This document shows, one piece after another, positions 1 to 6,361 of a stretch of DNA of 10,115 nt. The stretch covers positions 1-10,115 of the forward strand of contig JANWZT010000039.1 in NCBI GenBank assembly GCA_025054515.1, given 5' to 3'. The notes beneath the pieces are model-generated. The model worked only from the letters and a program-made list of their open reading frames with translations. It searched no databases and was not told the DNA's origin. Source of the stretch: Candidatus Caldarchaeum sp. GTDB taxonomy: Archaea; Thermoproteota; Nitrososphaeria_A; Caldarchaeales; Caldarchaeaceae. Positions within the stretch are counted from its first letter, which is position 1, and every line of letters starts with the position of its first letter. A program made the translations under genes and the position numbers.

Positions 1-21
1 CCACTCACCGGATGTGATAAA

Positions 22-145
22 TCCCGCGGGCAGGATTTGAACCTGCGACCACCCGGTTTCCATGTTGCCTGGCGGGCTGATTATTCGGCACAGCCTTGGG
101 CTGACCGCTACAGCCGGGCGCTCTACCAGGCTGAGCTACCGCGGG
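22..145 (-). tRNA. tRNA-Tyr (GUA anticodon), interrupted by an intron
   Basis: Read on the minus strand, the acceptor stem CCCGCGG (145-139) pairs with CCGCGGG (29-23), and A73 is at 22. The D stem is GCTC/GAGC (136-133, 123-120). The anticodon stem is CCCGG/CCGGG (118-114, 56-52). The T stem GCAGG/CCTGC flanks a TTCAAAT loop (46-30). The anticodon loop reads C-T-G-T-A-G, then the intron, then A, so the anticodon is GTA at 111-109 (Tyr). C1-G72 with A73 is the known archaeal/eukaryotic Tyr identity set, which fits. The spliced length is 74 nt, and CCA is not encoded. The gene starts 15 bases after the stop of the membrane-protein gene on the same strand. A possible A/T-rich promoter (CTAAAAAA, about 177-184) would lie inside that coding sequence. 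Confidence is high for the tRNA and good for the exact splice sites. Confidence 0.95.
58..107 (-). other. tRNA-Tyr intron, 50 nt, at canonical position 37/38
   Basis: Removing 107-58 restores a normal seven-base anticodon loop. The junctions fit an archaeal bulge-helix-bulge site: loop bases CUGU (113-110) pair with AUGG (63-60) through one C-G, two G-U and one U-A pair. They are flanked by a three-base bulge AGC (109-107) and a three-base bulge AAA (59-57), each cut after its second base. The inner helix next to the first bulge is weak (one clear G-C). Within the intron, CAGCC (103-99) pairs with GGCTG (95-91) around a CAA loop, extended by CGG/CCG. No open reading frame or homing-endonuclease signature fits in 50 nt. 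Confidence 0.85.
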
Positions 146-160
146 GTGTGCTGCGGTTTT

Positions 161-715
161 TCAGCTTTTCTGGATGTTTTTTAGTTTTTCGAGTGTTTGG
201 AGCCTTCTTCTCAGGACGTATCCGTTTAGGGCGAGCAACGCGACTGCGGCGGCTGTGAGGTAGGGGCTGAAGGCTGTGACGAGACCGACGCCGAAGAGGG
301 CGATGGATGCGGGCCATCCGCAGCAGACGTATCCGAAGCTTACGACGCTGGCGAGAAGTCCGCCGACGCCGCTCCAAGCCGAGCCGACGAGACAAACGCG
401 TAGCAACCTCTTCCGCCAAAGGGTGAAAAGAATGCCGGCGTTGTATCCGACGAGCAGCGAAATCAACACGCCGAGCAGCACCGGATAGATTCTCATGTTG
501 AGGACGAATCCATCGCCTACGATTTGGATCAGAGGCCCTGTGTAGAGCTGTGTTTCCACCGTCGAGAAGATGATGGATATGTTCTGTATTCCGAGCCTTG
601 GAGTCTGGAATAGCTGGACGGCTCCCGTGAAGAAGAGGTAGAAGAGGTAGTAGGCCGTCGATGACGCGGCTGTCGACAGAATTAGTGTTCTGTCTTTCAT
701 TTTTTCAGAAGCCAT
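161..715 (-). CDS. Small multi-spanning membrane protein with MerT-like CCGWP motif, SCO1-linked
   Basis: I do not recognise a named family. The 184-residue protein has hydrophobic stretches at about 13-35, 77-98, 104-128 and 132-168 (the last may be two short spans), so four to five membrane segments are likely. Basic clusters follow at 101-106 and 169-178. Its distinctive feature is Cys131-Cys132-Gly-Trp-Pro135 at the start of a helix, followed by Leu-Phe-Gly, a Pro-Tyr turn at 151-152 and an Ala/Leu-rich helix ending in Arg-Arg-Arg. That arrangement resembles the paired-cysteine segment of MerT-type metal transporters; this is an inference from pattern, not an assignment. The start overlaps the upstream SCO1 gene by 19 bases. 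An alternative Met at codon 6 (700) would give a 4-base ATGA overlap, which is equally plausible. No Shine-Dalgarno is visible for either. Co-transcription with SCO1 suggests a role in copper or thiol handling at the membrane. Confidence 0.8.
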   Translation of the reverse strand: MASEKMKDRTLILSTAASSTAYYLFYLFFTGAVQLFQTPRLGIQNISIIFSTVETQLYTGPLIQIVGDGFVLNMRIYPVLLGVLISLLVGYNAGILFTLWRKRLLRVCLVGSAWSGVGGLLASVVSFGYVCCGWPASIALFGVGLVTAFSPYLTAAAVALLALNGYVLRRRLQTLEKLKNIQKS

Positions 716-1305
716 TCAACTGTTTTACGGTAGTCTTCGGGAGACGCGTCGGGCGTTAAAGCAGTTCTTAGTACGTGGTTTTTGTCGGCGCCCAAAACCA
801 AAGCGTAATGGTCGACGATGTAGTTTCCTTTTTCGTCGGGTGGATGTTTTTTGGCGTAGACGTTGTAGAGAGTCATGACTTTTTCGATTTCCGCGGGAGT
901 GCCGGTCAAGGCGATGATTTTGGGCGAATAGTATGAAACGTAGCGTTTTAAGGCTTCTGGCGTGTCTCTTTCTGGGTCGACTGTGACGAAAATGACCGCT
1001 AAACCGTCGCCTCTGTCACCCAGTTCTCTAATCACTTTTCCCACTTTGCTCAAAACCAAGGGACACACGTCGGGGCAGTTTGTGTAACCGAAATACATGA
1101 GAACCGCTTTTCCTTTCACGCTCGAAAGGCTGAATGGCCTACCGTTTTGGTCGGTGAGGGTGAAGTCGGGAAGAACTCTTTCGCCGGGGATGGTTATCGG
1201 AGGCTCGTAACCGGTTAACCCCCCGCGGGTCAACAGAGCCGCCACCGCTCCCGTGGCCACAGCCAAAACCGCGACTGCGACAAAAAACAAAAACTTTGAC
1301 CTCAT
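697..1305 (-). CDS. SCO1/SenC/PrrC family thioredoxin-fold copper chaperone
   Basis: This family delivers copper to the CuA site of haem-copper oxidases or acts as a thiol-disulfide reductant outside the membrane. The 202-residue protein has an N-terminal membrane anchor or signal segment at about 5-26 and then a thioredoxin-like domain. The copper motif is Cys77-Pro-Asp-Val-Cys81 (CxxxC) with the distal ligand His166 in Val-Asp-His, so all three expected ligands are present. The stretch Val-Thr-Val-Asp-Pro-Glu-Arg-Asp-Thr-Pro (107-116) is also typical. Length matches the family. The ATG at 1305 has no Shine-Dalgarno, but a TATA-like TTAAAA lies 28 bases upstream, which fits a leaderless mRNA. 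It heads a two-gene unit with the downstream membrane protein. No oxidase subunit is in the window, so the physiological target is unknown. Confidence 0.95.
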   Translation of the reverse strand: MRSKFLFFVAVAVLAVATGAVAALLTRGGLTGYEPPITIPGERVLPDFTLTDQNGRPFSLSSVKGKAVLMYFGYTNCPDVCPLVLSKVGKVIRELGDRGDGLAVIFVTVDPERDTPEALKRYVSYYSPKIIALTGTPAEIEKVMTLYNVYAKKHPPDEKGNYIVDHYALVLGADKNHVLRTALTPDASPEDYRKTVEWLLKK

Positions 1306-1330
1306 TCTGACAAAAAATATGAAGATTGTG

Positions 1331-1336
1331 TTTTAA
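1331..1336. promoter_or_regulatory. Candidate TATA element(s) between the divergent SCO1 and nrdJ genes
   Basis: The 79-base divergent spacer (1306-1384) contains TTTTAA on plus, which reads TTAAAA on minus. Its centre is 28 bases from the SCO1 ATG, the usual archaeal TATA-to-start distance, so SCO1 is probably leaderless. In the plus direction the same box would start transcription near 1360, just ahead of the nrdJ Shine-Dalgarno. A second A/T-rich box, AAATAAAC (1346-1353), would instead start near 1375. I cannot tell which one serves nrdJ. Confidence 0.45.
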
Positions 1337-1364
1337 GGGTTTGCCAAATAAACACAAAATACCC

Positions 1365-1370
1365 GGAGGT
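1365..1370 (+). promoter_or_regulatory. Shine-Dalgarno GGAGGT in front of nrdJ, with awkward spacing
   Basis: This perfect GGAGGT is 14 bases from the in-frame nrdJ ATG (1385) but only 6 bases from an out-of-frame ATG at 1377. That ATG opens a 13-codon frame ending at 1418. No earlier in-frame ATG, GTG or TTG is available for nrdJ between the Shine-Dalgarno and 1385, and the protein already begins normally with its ATP-cone, so 1385 is kept as the start. Confidence 0.6.
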
Positions 1371-1384
1371 CTTCCCATGATTGG

Positions 1385-3943
1385 ATGGGGTTGCGGAACC
1401 TGCCTCTCAAAGTGGTGAAAAGGGACGGCCGTGTCGTCGATTTTGACGCCGGCCGGATTCGGGAGGCCGTCAGGAAGGCCATGGCTTCCCGTGGGCTGAT
1501 GGATGAAGCGGTTCTCGAGTCCGTAGTCGCTTCTGTTCTGGATAAGTTGGCGGAAAGATACGGCACGGAAAAAATTCCTCACGTAGAGGAGATTCAGGAC
1601 ATCGTCGAAGCTGTTTTGATGGATCACGGATTGAAGGAAGTGGCCAAAGCCTACATCCTATATCGCCACGAAAGAACCCGAATCCGCGAAGAAAAAATGA
1701 GAATTCTTGAAGCAACGTATGTAGACGAAGTCGACAAGAAGTTTTCGGTCAACGCAATCAGGCTGATGGCCGCCAGATATCTCCTCAAAGACAAAACTGG
1801 GAAAATCGCGGAAAAACCCAAACAGATGTTCCAGAGGACGGCTGCGTTGATAGTTTTGGCGGACGTCGTCTACGACCCGATGTTTTTCGACCTTTCGGGA
1901 AATCATGATAGAAAACCGGTCGAAGACGATTTAATTGCCGGATACGCGGGGAAAATCGGCGTCGGGCCGTCCAAACAAGAAATCGAAACGACGTGGAACG
2001 TACACCATCTCGAAAGGCTTGCGGCCCTTTACCGAAGGCTCGACGAAAAAGGACAGATGAAGAAAACTTTGAAAGAAATCCTTGAATTTCTACGGGAAAA
2101 CCCGGACGCTTTTTACAGGCAGTACCGGAAATACTATCAAATCATGGTCGAAAAACGATTCCTCCCCAACAGCCCCACCCTGTTCAACGCGGGAACGGTG
2201 CTCGGTCAACTGAGCGCTTGCTTCGTCCTCGACGTGGAAGACGACATCACTTCCATCATGCGGACGGCCGAAGAGGCGGCGATAATTTTCAAGACGGGCG
2301 GGGGCGTCGGGATAAACTATTCCAAGCTCCGGCCGGAAGGCGACGTGGTCGCTTCGACCGGCGGCGTCGCTTCGGGTCCTGTATCTTTTATGCGCATAAT
2401 CGACGTGGTTACGGATGTTGTCAAGCAGGGCGGGAGACGACGTGGCGCCAACATCGGAGTTCTCGACATCAGTCATCCCGACGTAGAGAAATTCATCACA
2501 GCTAAACAGACGCCGGGATTTTTGGAGAACTTCAACATATCCGTCATGGTCAAGAAAGATTTCTGGCAACACTACGAAGACGGCAAGCCTTACCCCCTCG
2601 TCAACCCCAGAGACGGCTCCGTCTGGAAAACAGGCGACCCGCGTACGCTTCTGCATCTCATAGCCGAAAACGCTTGGAGAACAGCCGACCCCGGACTGCT
2701 CTACCACGACAACATCAACCGGCTGAACCCACTACGACAAATCTACGGCGAAATCAACTGCGTCAACCCCTGCGGAGAGCAACCACTCTATCCACACGAA
2801 TCATGCAACCTCGGCTCAATCAACCTACACGCCTTCGTCAAAGACGGCGTGATAGACTGGGAAGAGCTGGGCGAAGCGGTTGAGACGGCCGTGATGTTTC
2901 TCGACAACGTCGTGGACCTGACGAAGCATCCAACCAAGGCCATAGAAACGATGACGCTGAGAACTAGGCGCATCGGCTTGGGCATAATGGGTCTCGCCGA
3001 CATGTTGTACGAGCTGGGAATTCCATACAACAGCGAGCAGGGGTTTGAAACGATGGCTAAAATCATGGAATACATCGCATACAAAGCCGTCGAAACATCA
3101 GTGAAAATCGCTCAGAAAAGAGGTCCGTTTCCCGACTTCAACGGCTCATCATGGGCTGACGGAATCATCCCGTTCCAAGGCCTTCACGACGGAGGCGAGC
3201 CCTCGATGGACTGGGAAAAACTCAGAGAAATGGTGAAGAAAGGCATACGCAATAGTCATCTTCTGACAGTTGCGCCGACGGGAAGCATCTCGATGCTCGC
3301 TGACGTTTCGTCCGGGCTTGAGCCACAGTTCGCCATCGTCTACCGCAAACAGACAACCGCCGGAACATACTACTACGTCGACCAAGTCTTCGAAAAATAC
3401 ATCACGCGAACCGGTCTCCCCAAGGACGATGTTTTGAAAAAAGTGGCGGAAAACGGTGGCTCGGTTCAGGAAGTCGAGGAGATACCTCCGGCAATACGGC
3501 GTGTTTTCGTGACAGCCTTGGACATTCCATGGTGGGACCATTTGCGGGCTCAGCACGAGGTGCAGAAATGGGTTGACGCTTCGGTGAGTAAAACCATCAA
3601 CATGCCTTCATGGGTGGCGGTTGAAGATGTTTTCAAAGTCTTCATCGCGGCTCATAAGCTGGGCCTCAAGGGTGTTACCGTGTACAGAGACGGCTCTAAG
3701 ACCGCCCAAGTTCTTTCCACACCGACACAGAGGAGCGGAAAATATGTTGTCGAAATCGTCAACAAGACGCCTGAAATGTTGCGACGTTTCGGTATCGATG
3801 TTCGACCTATTCCCGCCAGAGCTTTGGTTTCGTCGGCTGCCTTGGCTACGGTTTGTCCAGTCTGCGTCAACCAAAACATCGTTTTCCAAGAAGGTTGTCA
3901 AAAATGTCTTGACTGTGGATGGTCCAGCTGCGTTACAGCGTAA
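1385..3943 (+). CDS. nrdJ: Adenosylcobalamin-dependent (class II) ribonucleotide reductase
   Basis: It reduces ribonucleotides to deoxyribonucleotides using a B12-generated thiyl radical, needs no oxygen and has no separate radical subunit. The 852-residue protein opens with an ATP-cone regulatory domain (about 7-100, with Val-Val-Lys-Arg-Asp-Gly), followed by the ten-stranded barrel. Cys279 and Cys474 are the expected substrate-reducing disulfide pair. Asn461-Pro-Cys463-Gly-Glu465 carries the radical cysteine with its Asn and Glu partners. The 11-residue spacing Cys463-Cys474 matches the Thermotoga NrdJ pair 322/333. A Pro-Thr-Gly-Ser loop is at 631-634. The C-terminal tail has Cys824, 827, 838, 841, 844 and 849 in a CxxC...CxxCxxC...C array, known in this family as a metal-binding, redox-relay tail. 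No intein interrupts it. It is transcribed divergently from SCO1; osmC follows after 31 bases. Confidence 0.97.
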   Translation: MGLRNLPLKVVKRDGRVVDFDAGRIREAVRKAMASRGLMDEAVLESVVASVLDKLAERYGTEKIPHVEEIQDIVEAVLMDHGLKEVAKAYILYRHERTRIREEKMRILEATYVDEVDKKFSVNAIRLMAARYLLKDKTGKIAEKPKQMFQRTAALIVLADVVYDPMFFDLSGNHDRKPVEDDLIAGYAGKIGVGPSKQEIETTWNVHHLERLAALYRRLDEKGQMKKTLKEILEFLRENPDAFYRQYRKYYQIMVEKRFLPNSPTLFNAGTVLGQLSACFVLDVEDDITSIMRTAEEAAIIFKTGGGVGINYSKLRPEGDVVASTGGVASGPVSFMRIIDVVTDVVKQGGRRRGANIGVLDISHPDVEKFITAKQTPGFLENFNISVMVKKDFWQHYEDGKPYPLVNPRDGSVWKTGDPRTLLHLIAENAWRTADPGLLYHDNINRLNPLRQIYGEINCVNPCGEQPLYPHESCNLGSINLHAFVKDGVIDWEELGEAVETAVMFLDNVVDLTKHPTKAIETMTLRTRRIGLGIMGLADMLYELGIPYNSEQGFETMAKIMEYIAYKAVETSVKIAQKRGPFPDFNGSSWADGIIPFQGLHDGGEPSMDWEKLREMVKKGIRNSHLLTVAPTGSISMLADVSSGLEPQFAIVYRKQTTAGTYYYVDQVFEKYITRTGLPKDDVLKKVAENGGSVQEVEEIPPAIRRVFVTALDIPWWDHLRAQHEVQKWVDASVSKTINMPSWVAVEDVFKVFIAAHKLGLKGVTVYRDGSKTAQVLSTPTQRSGKYVVEIVNKTPEMLRRFGIDVRPIPARALVSSAALATVCPVCVNQNIVFQEGCQKCLDCGWSSCVTA

Positions 3944-3945
3944 AG

Positions 3946-3954
3946 CCTAAAAAC
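3946..3954 (+). promoter_or_regulatory. Possible TATA box for the osmC-DUF192 pair
   Basis: CCTAAAAAC is centred about 25 bases before the osmC ATG within the 31-base gap after nrdJ. It could drive a separate leaderless osmC-DUF192 transcript, but the A-rich spacer makes this a weak call, and readthrough from nrdJ is equally possible. Confidence 0.35.
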
Positions 3955-3974
3955 AACATAAAACGAAAAGGAAC

Positions 3975-4415
3975 ATGTCAGAGGTTGTCAGCAGAGCAAA
4001 AGCCGTTTGGGAAGGAGATTTGTTCCACGGTAAAGGACAGGTGAGCTTCGACAGCGGAGCGCTGCCGACGAAGGATGTTACGTGGGCTGCCAGGTCTTCG
4101 AAGGTTCCGGGAATGACCAGTCCGGAGGAGCTTCTGGCAGCGGCCCACGCCAGTTGTTTCGCCATGGCTTTGTCCAACATCTTGGCCAAAGAAGGTAAGC
4201 CGGCGACACGGCTTGAAGTCACGGCCGACGCGGTCTTTGCCAAGACTGATGAAGGGTTCCGAATCACCGAAGTGCGGCTGAACGTTGTTGGCCAGATTCC
4301 GGGAATGTCTCAAGACGGTTTTCAGAAGGCGGCTTCTATGGCGGGCGACGGATGCCCTGTTTCGAAAGCTTTGAAAGGCAACGTCAAGATAACTGTATCG
4401 GCGAAGCTTGTCTAA
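3975..4415 (+). CDS. OsmC/Ohr family peroxide-resistance protein
   Basis: Members reduce organic or inorganic peroxides with a pair of cysteines in a cytoplasmic dimer. The 146-residue length is normal. The first signature is Thr-Ser-Pro-Glu-Glu-Leu-Leu-Ala-Ala-Ala-His-Ala-Ser-Cys, with Glu51 or Glu52 and the peroxidatic Cys61 opening the long central helix. The second is Gly-Cys127-Pro-Val-Ser-Lys-Ala, the resolving cysteine near the C-terminus. Arg40 is a candidate for the active-site arginine of the family. This layout is closer to the OsmC branch than to Ohr, and substrate preference cannot be read from it. The gene follows nrdJ by 31 bases and overlaps the next gene by 8, so the latter two are probably co-expressed. 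There is a weak purine-rich stretch, AAAAGGAAC, directly before the ATG. Confidence 0.93.
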   Translation: MSEVVSRAKAVWEGDLFHGKGQVSFDSGALPTKDVTWAARSSKVPGMTSPEELLAAAHASCFAMALSNILAKEGKPATRLEVTADAVFAKTDEGFRITEVRLNVVGQIPGMSQDGFQKAASMAGDGCPVSKALKGNVKITVSAKLV

Positions 4416-4950
4416 GACAACCTGGGCCGTCGCGATCTCGCTTTTCGTTTTTATTCTATCTTCTGTCGTCTGGAATTTTTCTACCGCAGGCAACAGGACA
4501 TCTGCAACCGAAGCGGTGTCAACCAATAGTCGGCCCTTTAGCAGCGACGCCGCAACCACGGAGTCGACGCAAAGGCATTACGTCAAGCTGAAAACCCGCG
4601 TCTTCTACGTCGAGGTCGCTAAAACCGACACCGAAAGAAGCAGAGGTCTTTCCGGCAGGCCCAATCTTCCCGAAGACGCGGGGATGCTTTTCGTTTTTAA
4701 ACAGCCGGGCAAATATGGGTTTTGGATGTATGAGATGCGTTTTTCCATCGACATCATTTGGCTCGACGAGTCGAAGCAGGTTGTTCACATCGTCGAAAAG
4801 GCCCAGCCCTGCAATCCGACCGAGGCCTGCCCTGTATTCGTACCTGATAAAGAGGCGAAATATGTTTTGGAGGTTAACGCCGGTATATCTGAAAAAGTTG
4901 GTTTGGAGATTGGGGATGTTGTGGAGTTTTCGCCTGGGTTAGCCGACTGA
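4408..4950 (+). CDS. DUF192 family protein with N-terminal membrane anchor/signal
   Basis: DUF192 is a widespread small beta-rich family without an agreed molecular function. The 180-residue protein has a hydrophobic segment at about 7-23, then a Ser/Thr-rich low-complexity linker (about 25-55), so the domain (about 57-176) probably sits outside the membrane. Family signatures seen are Glu-Arg-Ser-Arg-Gly-Leu-Ser-Gly-Arg (76-84), Met-Leu-Phe-Val-Phe (93-97), Phe-Trp-Met-x-x-Met-Arg-Phe-x-Ile-Asp (105-115) and Tyr-Val-Leu-Glu-Val-Asn-Ala-Gly (152-159). Two cysteines, 135 and 141, lie in the usual Cys-containing turn and could form a disulfide. The start is TTG at 4408, inside the last codons of osmC (8-base overlap). 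No later ATG/GTG/TTG would keep the signal segment intact. The 3' end overlaps sufB on the other strand by 12 bases. Confidence 0.9.
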   Translation: MSKTTWAVAISLFVFILSSVVWNFSTAGNRTSATEAVSTNSRPFSSDAATTESTQRHYVKLKTRVFYVEVAKTDTERSRGLSGRPNLPEDAGMLFVFKQPGKYGFWMYEMRFSIDIIWLDESKQVVHIVEKAQPCNPTEACPVFVPDKEAKYVLEVNAGISEKVGLEIGDVVEFSPGLAD

Positions 4951-6339
4951 GCCGGACATTTCCAGCTCGATGAGCCTGTTGAATTCGACGGCGTATTCCA
5001 TCGGCAGGGTCTTTGTGAAGGGCTCGAGGAACCCGAGAACAATCATGTTGAGGGCTTCCTGCTCCTTCAGGCCTCTGCTCATCAAATAGAAGAGCTGTTC
5101 TTCGCCGATTTTTCCTACGGTGGCCTCATGTGTTGCCGTGGTGTCTTCTTCGTTGATTTCGTTGTATGGATAAGTATCGGTTCTGGAGATGTCGTCAAGA
5201 ATGAGGGCGTCGCACCGGACGCTGGATTTAACGCGTTTCGCTCCTTTCGCAACGTGGAGCAGCCCGCGGTAGGAGGTTCGGCCGCCGCTTTTGCAGACAG
5301 ATTTGGAGGTGATGCGTGAAGTCGTGTCGGGAGCAAGATGAACGGCTTTGGCTCCGGTGTCCTGATGCTGGCCTTTTCCAGCAAACGCGACCGATAGAAT
5401 ATCGGCCTTCGCCCCCCTGCCCAGCAAATAAACGCTCGGATATTTCATCGTCACTTTGCTTCCGATGTTGGCGTCAACCCATTCCACCGTCGCCTCCTCG
5501 TAGGCGTGCGCCCTCTTTGTCACGAGATTGTAGACGTCGCTGCTCCAGTTCTGTAGCGTGGTGTACCGGACGTAGGCTCCTTTTTTGGCGACGATTTCAA
5601 CAACCGCCGTGTGCAGCGATGAAGTCGAATAGATGGGAGCGGTGCATCCTTCTATGTAGTGGACTCTGCTGTAGGGTTCGGCGATGATAAGTGTTCGTTC
5701 GAACTGGCCGACGTTCGCGGCGTTAATCCGGAAGTAGGCCTGCAGAGGATACTGAATTTCAACGCCTTCAGGAACGTAGATGAAGCTGCCGCCGCTGAAA
5801 ACAGCGCTGTTGAGGGCTGCGAACTTGTTGTCTTCGGGTGGAACGACTTTGCCGAAATAGGGCTTGAAGATGTCGGAATATTCCCGGAAAGCGGTGTCGG
5901 GGTCGACGAATATGACCCCCTTCTTCTCCAGCTCCTTTTGGAGGTTGTGGTAGACCACTTCGCTTTCGTACTGTGCTCCGACGCCGGCGAGGAATTTCCG
6001 CTCGGCCTCGGGGATGCCCAGCCGTTCGAAAGTTTGCTTGATGTATTCGGGTACGTCGTCCCAGCTGCGGGCTTTCCGGTCGCTGGGTTTGATGTAATAA
6101 TGGATGCGGTCAAAGTCGACGCCGGAAAGGTCAGCGCCCCATATTGGCATGGGTTTCCGGTAGAAGATTTCGAGGCTTTTGAGCCGGAACTTCCTCAGCC
6201 ATTCGGGCTCGTTCTTCTGCCTCGAAATCTCCTCCACGACTTCGTCTGAAAGGCCCGGTTTGGATTTGTAGACGTATAGCTCGGGGTCTTTGAAGTCGTA
6301 TTTGCTGTAATCGATTTCAAGAGTTGAATTTTCAGCCAT
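4939..6339 (-). CDS. sufB: Fe-S cluster assembly scaffold protein SufB
   Basis: SufB is the scaffold of the SUF pathway; with SufC (ATPase) and SufD it builds Fe-S clusters in the cytoplasm. The 466-residue protein has the expected length and the whole conserved core. It shows Phe-Ser-Gly-Gly-Ser-Phe-Ile-Tyr-Val-Pro (181-190), Glu-Gly-Cys232-Thr-Ala-Pro, Val-Arg-Cys376-Asp (position of the essential cluster-building cysteine) and His404-Glu405-Ala with Ile-Gly-Glu-Glu-Gln-Leu-Phe-Tyr (411-418). The His-Glu region corresponds to the catalytic glutamate region of bacterial SufB. Asn264-Trp265 in the beta-helix is also typical. The ATG at 6339 has no Shine-Dalgarno, but a TTTATA box lies about 26 bases upstream, so a leaderless mRNA is likely. 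sufC and sufD are not adjacent. The promoter holds a twin palindrome, listed separately. SufD is a less likely identity, because the cysteines and the N-terminal region are SufB-like. Confidence 0.96.
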   Translation of the reverse strand: MAENSTLEIDYSKYDFKDPELYVYKSKPGLSDEVVEEISRQKNEPEWLRKFRLKSLEIFYRKPMPIWGADLSGVDFDRIHYYIKPSDRKARSWDDVPEYIKQTFERLGIPEAERKFLAGVGAQYESEVVYHNLQKELEKKGVIFVDPDTAFREYSDIFKPYFGKVVPPEDNKFAALNSAVFSGGSFIYVPEGVEIQYPLQAYFRINAANVGQFERTLIIAEPYSRVHYIEGCTAPIYSTSSLHTAVVEIVAKKGAYVRYTTLQNWSSDVYNLVTKRAHAYEEATVEWVDANIGSKVTMKYPSVYLLGRGAKADILSVAFAGKGQHQDTGAKAVHLAPDTTSRITSKSVCKSGGRTSYRGLLHVAKGAKRVKSSVRCDALILDDISRTDTYPYNEINEEDTTATHEATVGKIGEEQLFYLMSRGLKEQEALNMIVLGFLEPFTKTLPMEYAVEFNRLIELEMSGSVG

Positions 6340-6342
6340 CCT

Positions 6343-6359
6343 GTATAACGCCGTTATGC
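6343..6359. promoter_or_regulatory. Operator-like palindrome 1 of the sufB promoter
   Basis: GTATAA-CGCCG-TTATGC is a 17-bp imperfect palindrome with a perfect 13-bp core, ATAACG-C-CGTTAT (6345-6357). It lies between the sufB TATA box and the start codon, over the expected transcription start, where a bound protein would block initiation. It is the partner of the copy at 6362-6378. The regulator is unknown. Confidence 0.7.
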
Positions 6360-6361
6360 CC

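Noticed and set aside
57..65. CAT at 61-63 on plus, reading as ATG on minus, as a possible Met anticodon or small gene start
   Set aside because: It lies in the tRNA-Tyr intron and does not sit in a seven-base anticodon loop, and no useful reading frame follows it.
123..419. 98-codon Arg-rich frame on minus overlapping the membrane protein and tRNA
   Set aside because: It runs through the tRNA gene and the frame of a credible membrane protein; the Arg-rich composition is typical of a wrong frame.
1306..1384. Cobalamin riboswitch ahead of the B12-dependent reductase
   Set aside because: The leader is at most a few dozen bases, far too short for the known riboswitch fold, and no B12-box-like sequence is seen.
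2090..2707. 205-codon open frame on minus inside nrdJ
   Set aside because: It lies fully antisense to a clearly conserved gene, and its translation shows no recognisable domain or membrane pattern. Strong third-position bias of the real gene explains it.
5659..6249. 196-codon open frame on plus inside sufB
   Set aside because: It mirrors the sufB reading frame, has a repetitive Val/Asp/Glu/Phe composition typical of an antisense shadow, and has no start signal.
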